Shown one piece after another: positions 16,986-27,900 of a stretch of DNA of 64,000 bases. The stretch covers positions 1,860,001 through 1,924,000 of the forward strand of contig NZ_CP139781.1 in assembly GCF_019679435.2 (NCBI RefSeq). Direction: 5' to 3'. The stretch's first letter is position 1. Every line of letters begins with the position of its first letter. This DNA comes from Actomonas aquatica (GTDB lineage: Bacteria > Verrucomicrobiota > Verrucomicrobiia > Opitutales > Opitutaceae). Position numbers and translations under genes: made by a program. The notes under the pieces were generated by a model that was not told the DNA's origin, did not search any database, and saw nothing but the letters and a program-made list of their open reading frames with translations.

Positions 16986-19487
16986 ATGAATTCGCCTGCT
17001 TCCCGCTCTTTGCTTCGTCGTCTGAGTCTGGTCCTCGCCTTGGGGCTCACCCTCAGCACCCACGCCCAGACCCTGCGCTTCGCCGAGACGCCCTTCGGCA
17101 CCTCCACGTTTTCGGGCGGCGCCTTTAAGGTCGCCCCCGGCTCAGATGTCAGTCTCGACATCGATCCCACCAGCCTCCCCCCCGAGGCGACCGTCCAGTG
17201 GTTTCACGACGCTACGCCCATTCCCGGCGCGACCGCTACCGCGCTCGATCTGGTCAACCTGAGCAGCGCCGACACCGGCAACTACCGCGTGCAGCTCACC
17301 ACCCCGCTCGGCACCAGCTGGAGTCGCGACACGCTCACCATCAATGTCCAGCCGCTGCCGCCGTCCGGCATCGATCCCTCCTTCCAGGGGAACCTCCTGC
17401 CGGATGAACTCCGCACCAGCCAACACTATTCCCAAGGCTTCCTGAGCGACGGCCGGCCCATCGTCGCCTACGAAACTGCCAGCACCCGCCGTCTGGCCGT
17501 GCTCGGCCTCGACGGTTCCCTGCTGCACTATTTTGACTGCCCCAGCACCAACGGCCCGCTTCTCACCACCACCGCCGACGATCGTTTGGTGTTTGCTCAA
17601 GCCCCCTACCTGCGCAGCTCAACCGGAGAACCGCTCGACTTCACCCTGCCCGAGACACTGGACCCCACCTTGCCGCTCGACCAAGCCCTCCCACTGGCCG
17701 ATGGCAAACTCCTCCTTCGCCAGCAAAACACCGTGCTGCGCTGCCTCGCCGACGGCACTTCCGATCCAACCTTCACGCCCATCGTCTGGAGCAACGCCGA
17801 CATCCGTGCTTGTTCCGTGGATACACTCCGACGCCTCTACGTGTGGGGCAACGCCACCCGTCCTCACGACCGGTGGATTGATGAGCTGGAAAAATCCGAA
17901 TGGTGCACGCGCTACACGACGGACGGTTCCATCGACCCGAGTTTCACCGGCATCCAAGCCGACAGCATCTACGACTTCAAGGAATGGGACTTTGCGCTCC
18001 ACGTGACGCCTTTGACCGATGGTCGTATTTTGGTCCAACAAAGCGAGGGATCCGGGGCAAACTACTTTCAACTCCACTCCGCCAGCGGCGAACTCATCGC
18101 CGGCTCGACCACCGACAGACTCGTCTGCCTCTTCCCGCCGCAAGTCGACGTCTCCCGAGACTACCTCTACCTGTTCGACGAACAACTGCGACGCTACAGC
18201 ATCACCGCCACCGGACTGACGCTCAAAACGGATGCCTACTTCGGCCTCATCGAGGAAACGTGGCGCTACCAATTCCACGCACTCGCGCCGACCGGGGAGC
18301 TTTACACCCATACCCCCGCCGACGTGAACAAAGGGTTCGTCCGACTCCGGCAGGATCTCACTCCGCCGACCTCATTGGCCCCCAAGGCGAATGCCTATGT
18401 CGCCCCCTGGGATTACAGTGCAGGGGATACCGCGACGCTGGCCCCCAGCACCCCCGCAGCCGACTCGGAATCCTACGAGTGGATCGCTCTCGATGGCCAA
18501 CCGCTGGACACCGCCGCTGCCGCCCAGCACACGCTCATCATGGCGAACGTCTCCGCCGCGCAACTCGGCCGCTACCAGCTCCGGGTCACCAACGCCTACG
18601 GCAGCACCCTCAGCCCAGTCGTCGCCCTCACCGCAACCGACCGCCCGACCGCCCTCGCCAACCTCTCCGGGCGAGCCGTGCCCGGCAGCGGGGACGATGT
18701 CTTGATCGTCGGCTTCAGCGCCCGGCGTCAGGCAGGCACGGGGCCCTGGTTCATGTTCCGCGGCGTCGGTCCGGGCCTTATCCCGCACGGCATCACTCAC
18801 CCGGTGGCCGATCCCGCTCTCCTCCTCTTCGACAGCACCGGAGACGAAATTGGCGACAACGACTCTTGGGATGAAACCACCAACATGCGCGACCGTTTCG
18901 ACGTGCTGGCCTCACGGGTGGGTGCCTTTACCCTCCAAGCTGGCAGTGGCGATGCTGCCCTCGAACGAACGCTTCCCGGTGCCACGCCGTTCAGCCTGCA
19001 ACTCGTCAACCGTGGCGCCACCACCGGACCGGGTCTGCTCGAAATCTACGAAACGACCGACGAGCCTCATGGTCTCCAAAACCTCTCTTTCCGCGCGCGC
19101 ACCGGTCCCGGCGATGCCGCCGCCACCGCCGGCTTTGTCGTCCGCGACCCCGCCGGTTTCGACCGCCCGGCCCGCCTGCTGTTGCGCGCGGTCGGCCCGG
19201 GCCTGACCGCCTTCAACGTCAACAACACCTTGACTGCGCCACGACTCGTGCTGCGCGACGCCAGCGGCACCGTCATCCGCGCCGCCGCCACCTGGCACGA
19301 GGAAGCGGACGCCGCTCAGATCGCCTATGCCACCCCTCAAGTGGGCGCCTTCCCCTTGGCCGAAGACGCCACCGACGCCGCCATGCTCGTCGAGCTTCCC
19401 CCCGGGGTCTTCACCATGGCGGTCGAAAGCGCCGACTCCAGCCAGACCTCGGGCATCGTCCTCCTTGAAATTTATCTTCTACCGTAA
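16986..19487 (+). CDS. Secreted Ig-like/delta-60-repeat surface protein
   Basis: An 833-residue exported protein starting at ATG 16986 with a signal peptide (LVLALGLTLSTHAQ). An Ig-like domain (about 45-120, ending ADTGNYRVQLT) is followed by propeller-type delta-60 repeats (GIDPSF, DGTSDPTF, DGSIDPSF with DGRILVQQS). A second Ig-like domain (about 485-550, ending QLGRYQLRVTNAYGS) follows, then two tandem copies of a 130-residue domain with the pattern LS.RA..G.GD, RGVGPGL or RAVGPGL, and a closing LLEIY. The duplicated domain is common in secreted verrucomicrobial proteins; no anchor or sorting signal is obvious at the C-terminus. Likely a surface or matrix protein of unknown ligand. Confidence 0.75.
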   Translation: MNSPASRSLLRRLSLVLALGLTLSTHAQTLRFAETPFGTSTFSGGAFKVAPGSDVSLDIDPTSLPPEATVQWFHDATPIPGATATALDLVNLSSADTGNYRVQLTTPLGTSWSRDTLTINVQPLPPSGIDPSFQGNLLPDELRTSQHYSQGFLSDGRPIVAYETASTRRLAVLGLDGSLLHYFDCPSTNGPLLTTTADDRLVFAQAPYLRSSTGEPLDFTLPETLDPTLPLDQALPLADGKLLLRQQNTVLRCLADGTSDPTFTPIVWSNADIRACSVDTLRRLYVWGNATRPHDRWIDELEKSEWCTRYTTDGSIDPSFTGIQADSIYDFKEWDFALHVTPLTDGRILVQQSEGSGANYFQLHSASGELIAGSTTDRLVCLFPPQVDVSRDYLYLFDEQLRRYSITATGLTLKTDAYFGLIEETWRYQFHALAPTGELYTHTPADVNKGFVRLRQDLTPPTSLAPKANAYVAPWDYSAGDTATLAPSTPAADSESYEWIALDGQPLDTAAAAQHTLIMANVSAAQLGRYQLRVTNAYGSTLSPVVALTATDRPTALANLSGRAVPGSGDDVLIVGFSARRQAGTGPWFMFRGVGPGLIPHGITHPVADPALLLFDSTGDEIGDNDSWDETTNMRDRFDVLASRVGAFTLQAGSGDAALERTLPGATPFSLQLVNRGATTGPGLLEIYETTDEPHGLQNLSFRARTGPGDAAATAGFVVRDPAGFDRPARLLLRAVGPGLTAFNVNNTLTAPRLVLRDASGTVIRAAATWHEEADAAQIAYATPQVGAFPLAEDATDAAMLVELPPGVFTMAVESADSSQTSGIVLLEIYLLP

Positions 19488-19554
19488 GGGCTGTCTGGGA
19501 AAGTGATCGCAATCCCGCTCGCCTCCGCCGGGTCCTGCGCTTTCGCTGTCCGCC

Positions 19555-20733
19555 ATGCCCGTTCATCCGCGACTCTCTGAGCTTCACTCCACTCACACGG
19601 CCTGGCGGCGCGATCTGCACGCCCATCCGGAGATGCTCTACGATACCGTGCGCACGGCTGGCTTCGTCGCCGACAAACTGCGCGAGTTCGGCTGCGATGA
19701 GGTGGTGACCGGCGTCGGCCGCGTCGGCGTCGTGGGCGTCATCCACGGTCAGTCCCGCGTCTCCGATCGGGTCGTCGGCCTGCGCGCCGACATGGACGCC
19801 TTGCCGATCAACGAGGACACCGGTGCCGCCCATGCCTCCCTCAACCCCGGCGTCATGCACGCCTGCGGTCACGATGGCCACACCACCATGCTACTCGCCG
19901 CGGCCCAAGTGCTGGCCGAGACCCGTAACTTCGACGGCTCCGCCGTGCTCATTTTCCAACCCGCCGAAGAGGGTGGCGGCGGCGGCAAGGCCATGTGTGA
20001 CGACGGCCTCATGGAGCGCTTCGGCATCCAGGAGGTTTACGGCATGCACAACATGCCCACCCTGCCCGTCGGCTCCTTCGCCATCCGGCCCGGTCCGTTC
20101 TTCGCGTCGGCCGACGAATGGATCATCGAAGTCACCGGCCGCGGCGGCCACGCCGCCATGCCGCACCTGACGATCGACCCGACGGTCGTTGCCTCCCACC
20201 TCACCCTCGCCCTGCAAACCATCGCCTCGCGCACCGTCGATCCGATGCTGCCGGTGGTGGTCTCCGTCACCAGCTTCCGCACCGCCAGCGACGCCTTCAA
20301 CGTGATCCCACCCAGCGTCGAACTCCGCGGCACCGTGCGTGCCCTCTCGGCCGAGGCCCGTGAGATCGCTCTGCGCCGCGTCACCGAAATCGCCACCCAC
20401 ACCGCCGCCACCTTCGGCGCCACCGCGACCTGCCGCGAATACAAGCTGGGTTATCCGGTGACCACCAATCACCCCCTCGAAACCCAGCATGCCCTCACCG
20501 CGGCCCGCGCCATCGCCGGGAACGAGCAGGTAAACGCCAACGCCCCCGCCGTCCTCGGCGCCGAGGACTTTGCCTTCATGCTCAACGAGCGTCCGGGCGC
20601 CTACATCCTCACCGGCAACGGCGACACCGCCAACCTCCACCACCCGGCCTACGATTTCGACGATGCTGCCATCCCGCACGGTGCGTCCTTCTGGATCGAA
20701 CTGATCGAGCAGCGCCTGCCTTTGGGTTCCTGA
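19555..20733 (+). CDS. M20-family amidohydrolase (N-acyl amino acid / hippurate hydrolase type)
   Basis: A 392-residue cytoplasmic metallopeptidase-fold hydrolase. Zinc-site motifs are visible: MHACGHDGH at 101-109 and the catalytic EE pair at 138-139 (PAEEGGGGGK), then HNMPTLPVG and the late GAEDFAFML with the final metal His. The dimerisation domain (TGRGGHAAMPH) is present. It should cleave N-acyl or N-carbamoyl groups from amino acids; substrate is not predictable. The next gene begins 4 bases after its stop, so they may share a transcript although functions differ. Confidence 0.9.
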   Translation: MPVHPRLSELHSTHTAWRRDLHAHPEMLYDTVRTAGFVADKLREFGCDEVVTGVGRVGVVGVIHGQSRVSDRVVGLRADMDALPINEDTGAAHASLNPGVMHACGHDGHTTMLLAAAQVLAETRNFDGSAVLIFQPAEEGGGGGKAMCDDGLMERFGIQEVYGMHNMPTLPVGSFAIRPGPFFASADEWIIEVTGRGGHAAMPHLTIDPTVVASHLTLALQTIASRTVDPMLPVVVSVTSFRTASDAFNVIPPSVELRGTVRALSAEAREIALRRVTEIATHTAATFGATATCREYKLGYPVTTNHPLETQHALTAARAIAGNEQVNANAPAVLGAEDFAFMLNERPGAYILTGNGDTANLHHPAYDFDDAAIPHGASFWIELIEQRLPLGS

Positions 20734-20737
20734 GCAT

Positions 20738-22372
20738 ATGACCGCGCGTTGGCAGCGCCTCCTCGGGCAACTCGGTCCGGGTCTCGCTTGGTTGGTGCTG
20801 GTCTGCGGCGGCCTCACGCTCGTGCCCGACTACGGGCTCTACATCGACGAATACACCAACCACTTCTTCGGCGTCACGTGGTATGACTATGCCCGCGACG
20901 TCATCGTGGACGGCCAACCCATCGCCCCGCTCAACGGCGCCACCGATCACGATGTGGTGCACGGCCCGATCTTCGAGATGGCCCTCGCTTGGCTTGGCCG
21001 AAGCGTCCTTCACCTCGAAGGCCTGCCCGCTGTCATTCACCTGCGCCATGCCGCCGTCTGGCTGAGTTTCTGCGCCGCGGTGTTGATGGTGTATGGGCTC
21101 GCTCGGCAGCTCGGCCTCGGCCGTGGTTGGGCCCTCGTCGCCGGCGGGTTTACCCTCTGCCAACCGCGCATCTTTTCCCACGCCTTCTACGACTCGGTGG
21201 ATATTTCGTTTCTGGCGTTCTACGCCGCCGGCCTGCTCAGCTTGGTGTGGTATGCGCGCCGCCCCCACCTCGGGCGACTAGTCCTTCATGCGGTGGCCTG
21301 CGCCTGCGCGATCTCCGTGCGCTCCATCGGCGCGGTCCTCCCGATCCTCACCGGCGGCGTCATCCTCTACCACCTCATCACCGCTACCGCCGCGACCTCC
21401 ACTGTATCCGGCAAAGCACGACATCCGCGCTGGCGACTGATTGGCCACGGGCTGCTGTATCCGCTCCTCGTCTTTGGCGTGACGGTCCTGAGCTGGCCCT
21501 TCCTCTGGAACCATCCGCTCGATCGCCTCGCCGAGGTCGTGCAACTTACACCACGCGTCGGCTGGGCCGGCAAGGTGCTCTACGGCGGCACCGAGATCAT
21601 CACCACCGACCTGCCCTGGCACTACGTTCCGGTGTGGATCCTCATCACCACGCCCGTGGCCATAAGCCTGCTCACCCTCGTCGGCGGGCTCGATCTGCTG
21701 GTGGCGACGTTGCGTCATCCGTGGCGGACCTGTCGGGAGCGCTTGCCCGAACTCTGCGTCGCCGGCGCGTTCGCGGGTCCGCTCGCCGCCGTGATTCTAC
21801 TGCGCGCCGAGGTCTATGACGGCTGGCGGCATTTGTTCTTCATCTACCCGGCCATGTGCCTGCTCGCCGCGCTCGGCCTGCACCGCGCCAGCCAATGGAC
21901 CCGCGCCCTCCTCCCCGCCACGTGGCACCGCCCGGCCTTCGCCACCGGGGCCCTGCTCATCGCCCTCAACCTCGGCGCGATGGTGCTCTTCGCTGTCCGC
22001 CACCACCCCTACCAGAACCTCTATTTTAATCGCCTCGCCGGTCCCGATCTGCCCACCGCCAAGAGCCGCTTTGAGCTTGATTTCTGGGGGCTGTCCTACC
22101 TCGAAGCGCTGCGCCATCTCGTGGCCACCCAACCCGACGGTCCGCTGCGCATCTACCACGGCCAAAACGCCATGCTCGCGATCAACCGCACCATGTTGGC
22201 CGACGCCGATCACCACCGCATCCAGCAGGTCGAATACGACGCCGCAGAGTGGGTGTTCAGCAACTACCGCCAACGTCGCCACGGTTACCCCGACCTCGCG
22301 GAGTATTATTCCCTCATCATCGACGACGCCAAGGTCATCACCATCTACCGCAAGGATCCCGCGCAGCCTTAA
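20738..22372 (+). CDS. GT39/ArnT-like polytopic glycosyltransferase
   Basis: A 544-residue integral membrane protein with about ten hydrophobic helices. The first periplasmic loop holds an acidic pair Asp37-Glu38 in LYIDEYTN, as in dolichyl-phosphate-mannose-protein mannosyltransferase and ArnT families, followed by HDVVHGPIFEM. A soluble C-terminal segment follows. It probably moves a sugar from a polyprenyl-phosphate donor to a periplasmic acceptor. It begins 4 bases after the amidohydrolase stop codon. It is not homologous in length to the 1008-residue transferase at 11082-14108, so the window has two separate membrane glycosyltransferases. Confidence 0.78.
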   Translation: MTARWQRLLGQLGPGLAWLVLVCGGLTLVPDYGLYIDEYTNHFFGVTWYDYARDVIVDGQPIAPLNGATDHDVVHGPIFEMALAWLGRSVLHLEGLPAVIHLRHAAVWLSFCAAVLMVYGLARQLGLGRGWALVAGGFTLCQPRIFSHAFYDSVDISFLAFYAAGLLSLVWYARRPHLGRLVLHAVACACAISVRSIGAVLPILTGGVILYHLITATAATSTVSGKARHPRWRLIGHGLLYPLLVFGVTVLSWPFLWNHPLDRLAEVVQLTPRVGWAGKVLYGGTEIITTDLPWHYVPVWILITTPVAISLLTLVGGLDLLVATLRHPWRTCRERLPELCVAGAFAGPLAAVILLRAEVYDGWRHLFFIYPAMCLLAALGLHRASQWTRALLPATWHRPAFATGALLIALNLGAMVLFAVRHHPYQNLYFNRLAGPDLPTAKSRFELDFWGLSYLEALRHLVATQPDGPLRIYHGQNAMLAINRTMLADADHHRIQQVEYDAAEWVFSNYRQRRHGYPDLAEYYSLIIDDAKVITIYRKDPAQP

Positions 22373-22434
22373 CATGAGCCGCGCGCGCAGCCCTGCATTG
22401 CGTTACCGGGCGCCCCGATCACACGCTCGCCGTT

Positions 22435-23241
22435 GTGAGACTTCTGGCCCCGTTTTTGTTGCTGCTGCTGTTACCCTGGTCCGGCACCGCGGCTGATTTC
22501 CCCGGCGAAACCTCCACGTGGAATGGCTACGTTCGCCACGACTTCGTCTTCGAGGGTCACGAGGCCATCGTGGTGGTCCCCGATCAACCCGCTCCCGGAC
22601 GCCCTTGGTTGTGGCGTGCCCGCTTCTGGGGTCACGCGCCCGAGTCCGATGTCCTCCTGCTCGAACGTGGTTTCCATATCGCCTACTGCGATGTGGCCGA
22701 CCTCTTCGGCTCTCCCACCGCCGTCGAACGTTGGAATCACTTCTACACCGCTATGACCCGCGACTACGGCCTGGCCCCCAAGGTCGCGCTCAAGGGCCTC
22801 AGCCGCGGTGGCCTTATCATCTACAACTGGGCCAAGGCCAACCCCGACAAGGTCTCCTGCATCTACGGCGACGCCCCCGTCTGCGACCTGCGCAGCTGGC
22901 CGGGTTCGCGCCGCGACCTGCCACGCTGGCAGGTGGTGCTCGATCTCTACGGTCTCAGCGAAGACGAAATCGATACCGCGCCCGTCAGCCCTATCCACGG
23001 CTTGAAGCCGCTCGCCGCCGCCGGCGTGCCGCTGCTCCATGTCGTCGGCGATCGGGATGAAACCGTGCCGGTGGCCGACAACACCGCGGTGCTCGCCGCC
23101 CGCTATCGTGCCCTCGGCGGCTCCATCACGATCATCCACAAACCCGACGTCGCCCATCACCCGCACGGACTGGAGGATTCCACGCCCATTGTGGATTTTA
23201 TCCTCGCGCACACACCGGCCCCGGACGCCGCTCGTCCCTGA
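22435..23241 (+). CDS. Secreted alpha/beta hydrolase
   Basis: A 268-residue exported esterase-like enzyme. A signal peptide (LLAPFLLLLLLPWSGTAA) ends near residue 20. The nucleophile elbow is GLSRGG with Ser123, the acid is probably Asp208 in GDRDETVPV and the base a His in VAHHPHGL near 241-244. This fold often deacetylates or de-esterifies plant or algal glycans in this phylum, but the substrate is unknown. The start is GTG 22435, directly before the signal peptide; an upstream ATG is out of frame. Confidence 0.8.
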   Translation: MRLLAPFLLLLLLPWSGTAADFPGETSTWNGYVRHDFVFEGHEAIVVVPDQPAPGRPWLWRARFWGHAPESDVLLLERGFHIAYCDVADLFGSPTAVERWNHFYTAMTRDYGLAPKVALKGLSRGGLIIYNWAKANPDKVSCIYGDAPVCDLRSWPGSRRDLPRWQVVLDLYGLSEDEIDTAPVSPIHGLKPLAAAGVPLLHVVGDRDETVPVADNTAVLAARYRALGGSITIIHKPDVAHHPHGLEDSTPIVDFILAHTPAPDAARP

Positions 23242-23316
23242 ATTCCCCGCCCTCCCCTGCAATCGGACAATCGCGCTTGTCGCGCGGCGCGTTTAGCGCT
23301 CTGGGTATTCGTTTCC

Positions 23317-24261
23317 ATGAGCTCTGAATCCGTCGAAAACGTCGTCATCGTAGGCACCGGCTGTGCCGGCCTCACCGCCGCCATTTACACCGGCCGCGCC
23401 AATCTCAACCCTCTCGTGCTCGAGGGCACCCAGCCCGGCGGACAGCTCACCACGACGTCCGAAGTCGAAAACTTCCCCGGTTTCCCCGAGGGCGTGGACG
23501 GCTTCATGCTCATGGACAACCTGCGCAAGCAGGCCACCAAGTTCGGCGCCCGCTTCCAGCAGTCGCTCGTCGACTCCGTCGATTTCACCAGCATGCCCCG
23601 CAAACTCGTCTGCGGCGGTAAAACCATCCTGGCCAAGTGCGTCATCATCGCCACCGGCGCCTCCCCGCGCCTCACCGGCGTCCCCGGTGAAAAGGAACTC
23701 TACGGCGGCAAGGGCGTGACCACCTGCGCCACCTGCGACGGTGCCTTCTACCGCAAGATGGACGTCGCCGTCATCGGCGGTGGCGACAGCGCCGCCGAAG
23801 AGGCCCTCTTCCTCACCCGTTTCTGCAGCAAGGTTTACCTCGTCCACCGCCGCGACGAATTGCGCGCCTCCAAGATCATGGCCGAGCGCGCCACCTCCCA
23901 CGAAAAGATCGAGATGGTCTGGGACAGCGTGCCCGTCGCCGTCGAAGGCGTCGAAGAAGGCGCCGTGAGCGGCCTGCGCATCAAGAACGTCAAAACCGGC
24001 ACGGAAAGCACCCTGCCGATCAAGGGCCTCTTCGTCGCCATCGGCCACGTGCCCAACACCGGCCCCTTCGCCGCCGCCCTCGAGACCGAGGACAACGGCT
24101 ACTTCAAGCCCGCCGCCGGCTCCCAGGTGAAGACCTCCGTCCCCGGCGTGTATGTCGCCGGCGACTGTGCCGACCACGTCTACCGCCAGGCCATCACCGC
24201 CGCCGGCATGGGCTGCGCCGCCGCCATCGAGGCCGAGCGCTGGCTCGCCGAGCAGGAGTAA
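23317..24261 (+). CDS. trxB: Thioredoxin reductase
   Basis: A 314-residue FAD/NADPH enzyme that reduces thioredoxin. The N-terminal FAD motif is [19 protein letters not shown], the redox centre CATC lies at residues 137-140 ([11 protein letters not shown]), the NADPH fold is [12 protein letters not shown] and the C-terminal FAD motif is [19 protein letters not shown]. Length and order match bacterial TrxB. It is a single gene bounded by a terminator at 24297-24323. Confidence 0.95.
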   Translation: MSSESVENVVIVGTGCAGLTAAIYTGRANLNPLVLEGTQPGGQLTTTSEVENFPGFPEGVDGFMLMDNLRKQATKFGARFQQSLVDSVDFTSMPRKLVCGGKTILAKCVIIATGASPRLTGVPGEKELYGGKGVTTCATCDGAFYRKMDVAVIGGGDSAAEEALFLTRFCSKVYLVHRRDELRASKIMAERATSHEKIEMVWDSVPVAVEGVEEGAVSGLRIKNVKTGTESTLPIKGLFVAIGHVPNTGPFAAALETEDNGYFKPAAGSQVKTSVPGVYVAGDCADHVYRQAITAAGMGCAAAIEAERWLAEQE

Positions 24262-24296
24262 AGGCCCGGACGACCGGCTCTCCCCCCCATCCGATC

Positions 24297-24323
24297 AAGG
24301 CGCGCCCACCCGGCGCGCCTTTT
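24297..24323 (+). terminator. Rho-independent terminator of trxB
   Basis: A perfect 10-bp GC-rich stem (24297-24306 with 24312-24321), 5-base loop, then TTTT. It lies 36 bases after the trxB stop codon. Confidence 0.85.
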
Positions 24324-24372
24324 CATTATCTTTCATGTTGCCCGGGCCGGATGCGCCAAACGCACTGGCCCC

Positions 24373-25146
24373 GTGTCTGACACCCCTGCTGCCCCTGCCC
24401 CGCCCCCTTCCTGGGGCCAGATCGAACGTCTCCGCCCGGCCGAGATCGAAGCCATCGCCGCCGCCACCCCCATCGCTTACCTGCCTTGGGGCGCCCTCGA
24501 ATACCACGGCACCCACGCCGCCACCGGCCTCGACAGCCTGAAGGCCCACGCCCTCTGCCAGGCGCTCGCTCGCGAGCTCGGCGGCCTCGTTTACCCCGCC
24601 GTCAACCTCGCGGCCAACACCATCAAAACCGCCCCCGATCTCAGCTTCCCGCGGCACTCGATCGATTTTTCCGAAAACACCCTGCGCCTCGTCGCCCGCG
24701 AGTATTTCGCCCAACTCGCCGATGAGGGCTATCGCGTCGTTTTCATCCTCTGCGGTCACGTCGGCCAACCTCACTACGATATCCTCAAAGCCGAAGCCCA
24801 ACGCGCCGACGCCGCGCACGCGGCCACCACGTTCATCGCGTCCTCCGAAACCGACCTCGTTTCGCCCGACCTCTTCATCGTCAACCACGCAGCTCTCGGC
24901 GAGGTCGCCCTGCTCATGGCCTCCGATCCGGACTGCGTGGACCTCTCCCAGCTGCCCGCCGATCGCGAGCCCACCCTACAGGAGGACGCCGTCTGGGGGC
25001 CCGACCCACGCCCCGCCACCGCCGAACTCGGCCAACGCTTCACCGCCGCGTTTGTCGCCGCCGCCGCCGCCCGCCTGCGCCCGCTGTTGGACGCTCCTGC
25101 CCATCCTAAGTCTCAACTTCTGCCCCGGCCGGATCGTCGGGCATAA
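24373..25146 (+). CDS. Creatininase-family amidohydrolase
   Basis: A 257-residue member of the creatininase/FAPy-deformylase-like metal hydrolases. The family metal motifs are visible in slightly altered form: LPWGALEYHGTHAATGLDS (usual LPxGSxEQHGPHLPLGTD), CGHVGQPH (usual NGHGGN) and NHAALGEVALL (usual HAGxxET). Substrate is unknown. The start is GTG 24373; no ATG fits. The last codons (Arg-Arg-Ala-stop) lie inside a REP-like palindrome beginning at 25136, so the end of the protein may have been reshaped by insertion of that element. Confidence 0.82.
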   Translation: MSDTPAAPAPPPSWGQIERLRPAEIEAIAAATPIAYLPWGALEYHGTHAATGLDSLKAHALCQALARELGGLVYPAVNLAANTIKTAPDLSFPRHSIDFSENTLRLVAREYFAQLADEGYRVVFILCGHVGQPHYDILKAEAQRADAAHAATTFIASSETDLVSPDLFIVNHAALGEVALLMASDPDCVDLSQLPADREPTLQEDAVWGPDPRPATAELGQRFTAAFVAAAAARLRPLLDAPAHPKSQLLPRPDRRA

Positions 25147-25205
25147 AGCCCGACCCACCTTACTCACCAGCGTTCACCCGATTGTGGGTCGGGCTTTACG
25201 CCCGA
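25136..25205. repeat. REP-like pair of inverted hairpins
   Basis: Two 22-23-base arms, 25136-25158 and 25184-25205, are inverted copies with a single mismatch, around a 25-base loop. Each arm is itself a small palindrome (GTCGGGC...GCCCGAC around ATAAA or its counterpart). This is the classical layout of a BIME-like REP pair. The left arm overlaps the 3' end of the creatininase gene; the right arm ends 21 bases before the aldo/keto reductase start. Confidence 0.8.
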
Positions 25206-25226
25206 CATCCTCGCCCGCTCCTCTTT

Positions 25227-26192
<966 letters not shown>

Positions 26193-26333
26193 GTGGAGCG
26201 GGCACCGCCCCTCCCCCAACCTCACTCCGCATCGGATCTAGGGTGCATTACCCTATCGGCTTAACTTTGCCCGCAATGAGACGAACGAGACGCAACGCCA
26301 CGCTTACCCAACCGCCCGTGGTCTTGTCGTCCC

Positions 26334-27863
26334 ATGCAACTCAACGTCACTCATAAAATCTTCCTCGTCACCCTCACCGCCGGCGTAGCCTTGGCCGCCC
26401 TCGGAGGGATGGTGCTCGGCACGTTCAACAAGGTGGTGCACACCAATGACGAACTCGCCCTGCTCAATGAAGCGCTGAAAAACCACCAATCGGCCGACAT
26501 GATGCACGACGCCATCCGCGGTGACGTCATCTCCTTCCGCCTCGCCGTCGCGACCGGAGACAAAGCGTTCGCCCAAGAAAGCGCTCAGGATCTTATCAGT
26601 CACGGCGACGACCTCAAAACCCACATCGCCGCCAACGCCGCCCTCGCCCTGCCCAAGCACATCAGTGCCCTACTGGAACCGACCTACCGCCCCCTCGAAA
26701 CCTACCTGGCCGCCGGACAAAAGCTCACCGCCGCCCAGGATATCGAACCGGCCAAGTTGGCAGCCCTGCTCAATACCTTCAACACCGCCTTCGAAGATCT
26801 CGAGGGTGCCATGGGCGACGTAAGTGACGCTCTCATCGACAGCATGAAAACCACCCAAGCCGCGAGCGCGTCATTCGTGTCCGGTTTCAAACGCTCCCTG
26901 CTCATCGGCTTCTCCATCGCCGCGATCCTCCTGATCGTCGTCAGCTTGCTCGTTGCCCGCAGCGTCCCCCGTCCTTTCGCGCTCATCATCTCCGAGCTCG
27001 CGCAAACCTCCTCCCTCAATGCCAGCGCCGCCGCCCTCGTCGCTCAAACCAGCAACGAGTTGGCCGACTCCTCCAATCACCAGGCCGCGTCCCTCGAGCA
27101 GGTCGGCGCTTCCCTCGAAGAAGTGGCCGGCATGACCGCCCGCAATACCACTCACGCCGAGCGCGCCAAGACTCTCTCCGGCTCCGCCCGCCACGGCGTC
27201 GATGCCGGCAACCAAAACATGCAGCGCATGGTCTCCGCCATGGACGCCATCAAGAAGGCCTCCGAGGAAATCGCCGCCATCCTCAAGACGATCGACGAGA
27301 TCGCTTTCCAAACCAACATCCTCGCCCTCAACGCCGCCGTCGAAGCCGCCCGCGCCGGTGAGGCCGGCGCCGGCTTCGCCGTCGTCGCCGACGAAGTGCG
27401 CGCTCTCGCCCAACGCTCCGCCAAGGCCGCCAGCGAGGTGGAGGGCCGCATCACCGACGCCATCCAACGCAGCGACTCCGGCGTCGCCATCTGCTCCGAG
27501 GTGTCGACGCAACTCTCCTCCATCGCCGCCCAAGTGCGCGAGGTCGACGACCTCATGGCCGAGATCGCCAGCGCCTCCCAAGAGCAGGCCCAGAACACCG
27601 CCCAGGTGAACAGCGCCGTCTCCCAGATGGACAGCTCCGTGCAGCGCACTGCCGCCCAAGCCGAGGAAAGCTCCTCCACCGCCTCCGACCTTTCCGAGCA
27701 ATCCCGCGCCCTGGAATCCATCGTCAAACGCCTCAGCGACCTCGTCGGCCGCAGCGGCGCCGCCGCCGTCTCGTCCACCCCAGCCCCCGCCGGACGCGCC
27801 TCGCGCGGCAAAACCAGCGCGAAAGCTCAGCCGGCGCGCGAAGCCTCGTTTGCGGAGTTCTGA
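26334..27863 (+). CDS. Methyl-accepting chemotaxis protein with C-terminal tether pentapeptide
   Basis: A 509-residue chemoreceptor. TM1 is at about 9-29 and TM2 at about 186-206, enclosing a four-helix-bundle periplasmic sensor of about 155 residues. There is little or no HAMP domain: the signalling coiled coil begins soon after TM2. The hairpin tip is canonical (DEIAFQTNILALNAAVEAAR). After a flexible Ala/Ser/Pro/Lys-rich linker the chain ends SFAEF, which fits the x-[HFYW]-x-x-[HFYW] pentapeptide that docks CheR/CheB in other bacteria. No other chemotaxis gene is nearby. A perfect terminator follows. Confidence 0.92.
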   Translation: MQLNVTHKIFLVTLTAGVALAALGGMVLGTFNKVVHTNDELALLNEALKNHQSADMMHDAIRGDVISFRLAVATGDKAFAQESAQDLISHGDDLKTHIAANAALALPKHISALLEPTYRPLETYLAAGQKLTAAQDIEPAKLAALLNTFNTAFEDLEGAMGDVSDALIDSMKTTQAASASFVSGFKRSLLIGFSIAAILLIVVSLLVARSVPRPFALIISELAQTSSLNASAAALVAQTSNELADSSNHQAASLEQVGASLEEVAGMTARNTTHAERAKTLSGSARHGVDAGNQNMQRMVSAMDAIKKASEEIAAILKTIDEIAFQTNILALNAAVEAARAGEAGAGFAVVADEVRALAQRSAKAASEVEGRITDAIQRSDSGVAICSEVSTQLSSIAAQVREVDDLMAEIASASQEQAQNTAQVNSAVSQMDSSVQRTAAQAEESSSTASDLSEQSRALESIVKRLSDLVGRSGAAAVSSTPAPAGRASRGKTSAKAQPAREASFAEF

Positions 27864-27900
27864 GGAGCGACTCAGCCGCTAATTTTCTGAAAGTAAGCTG

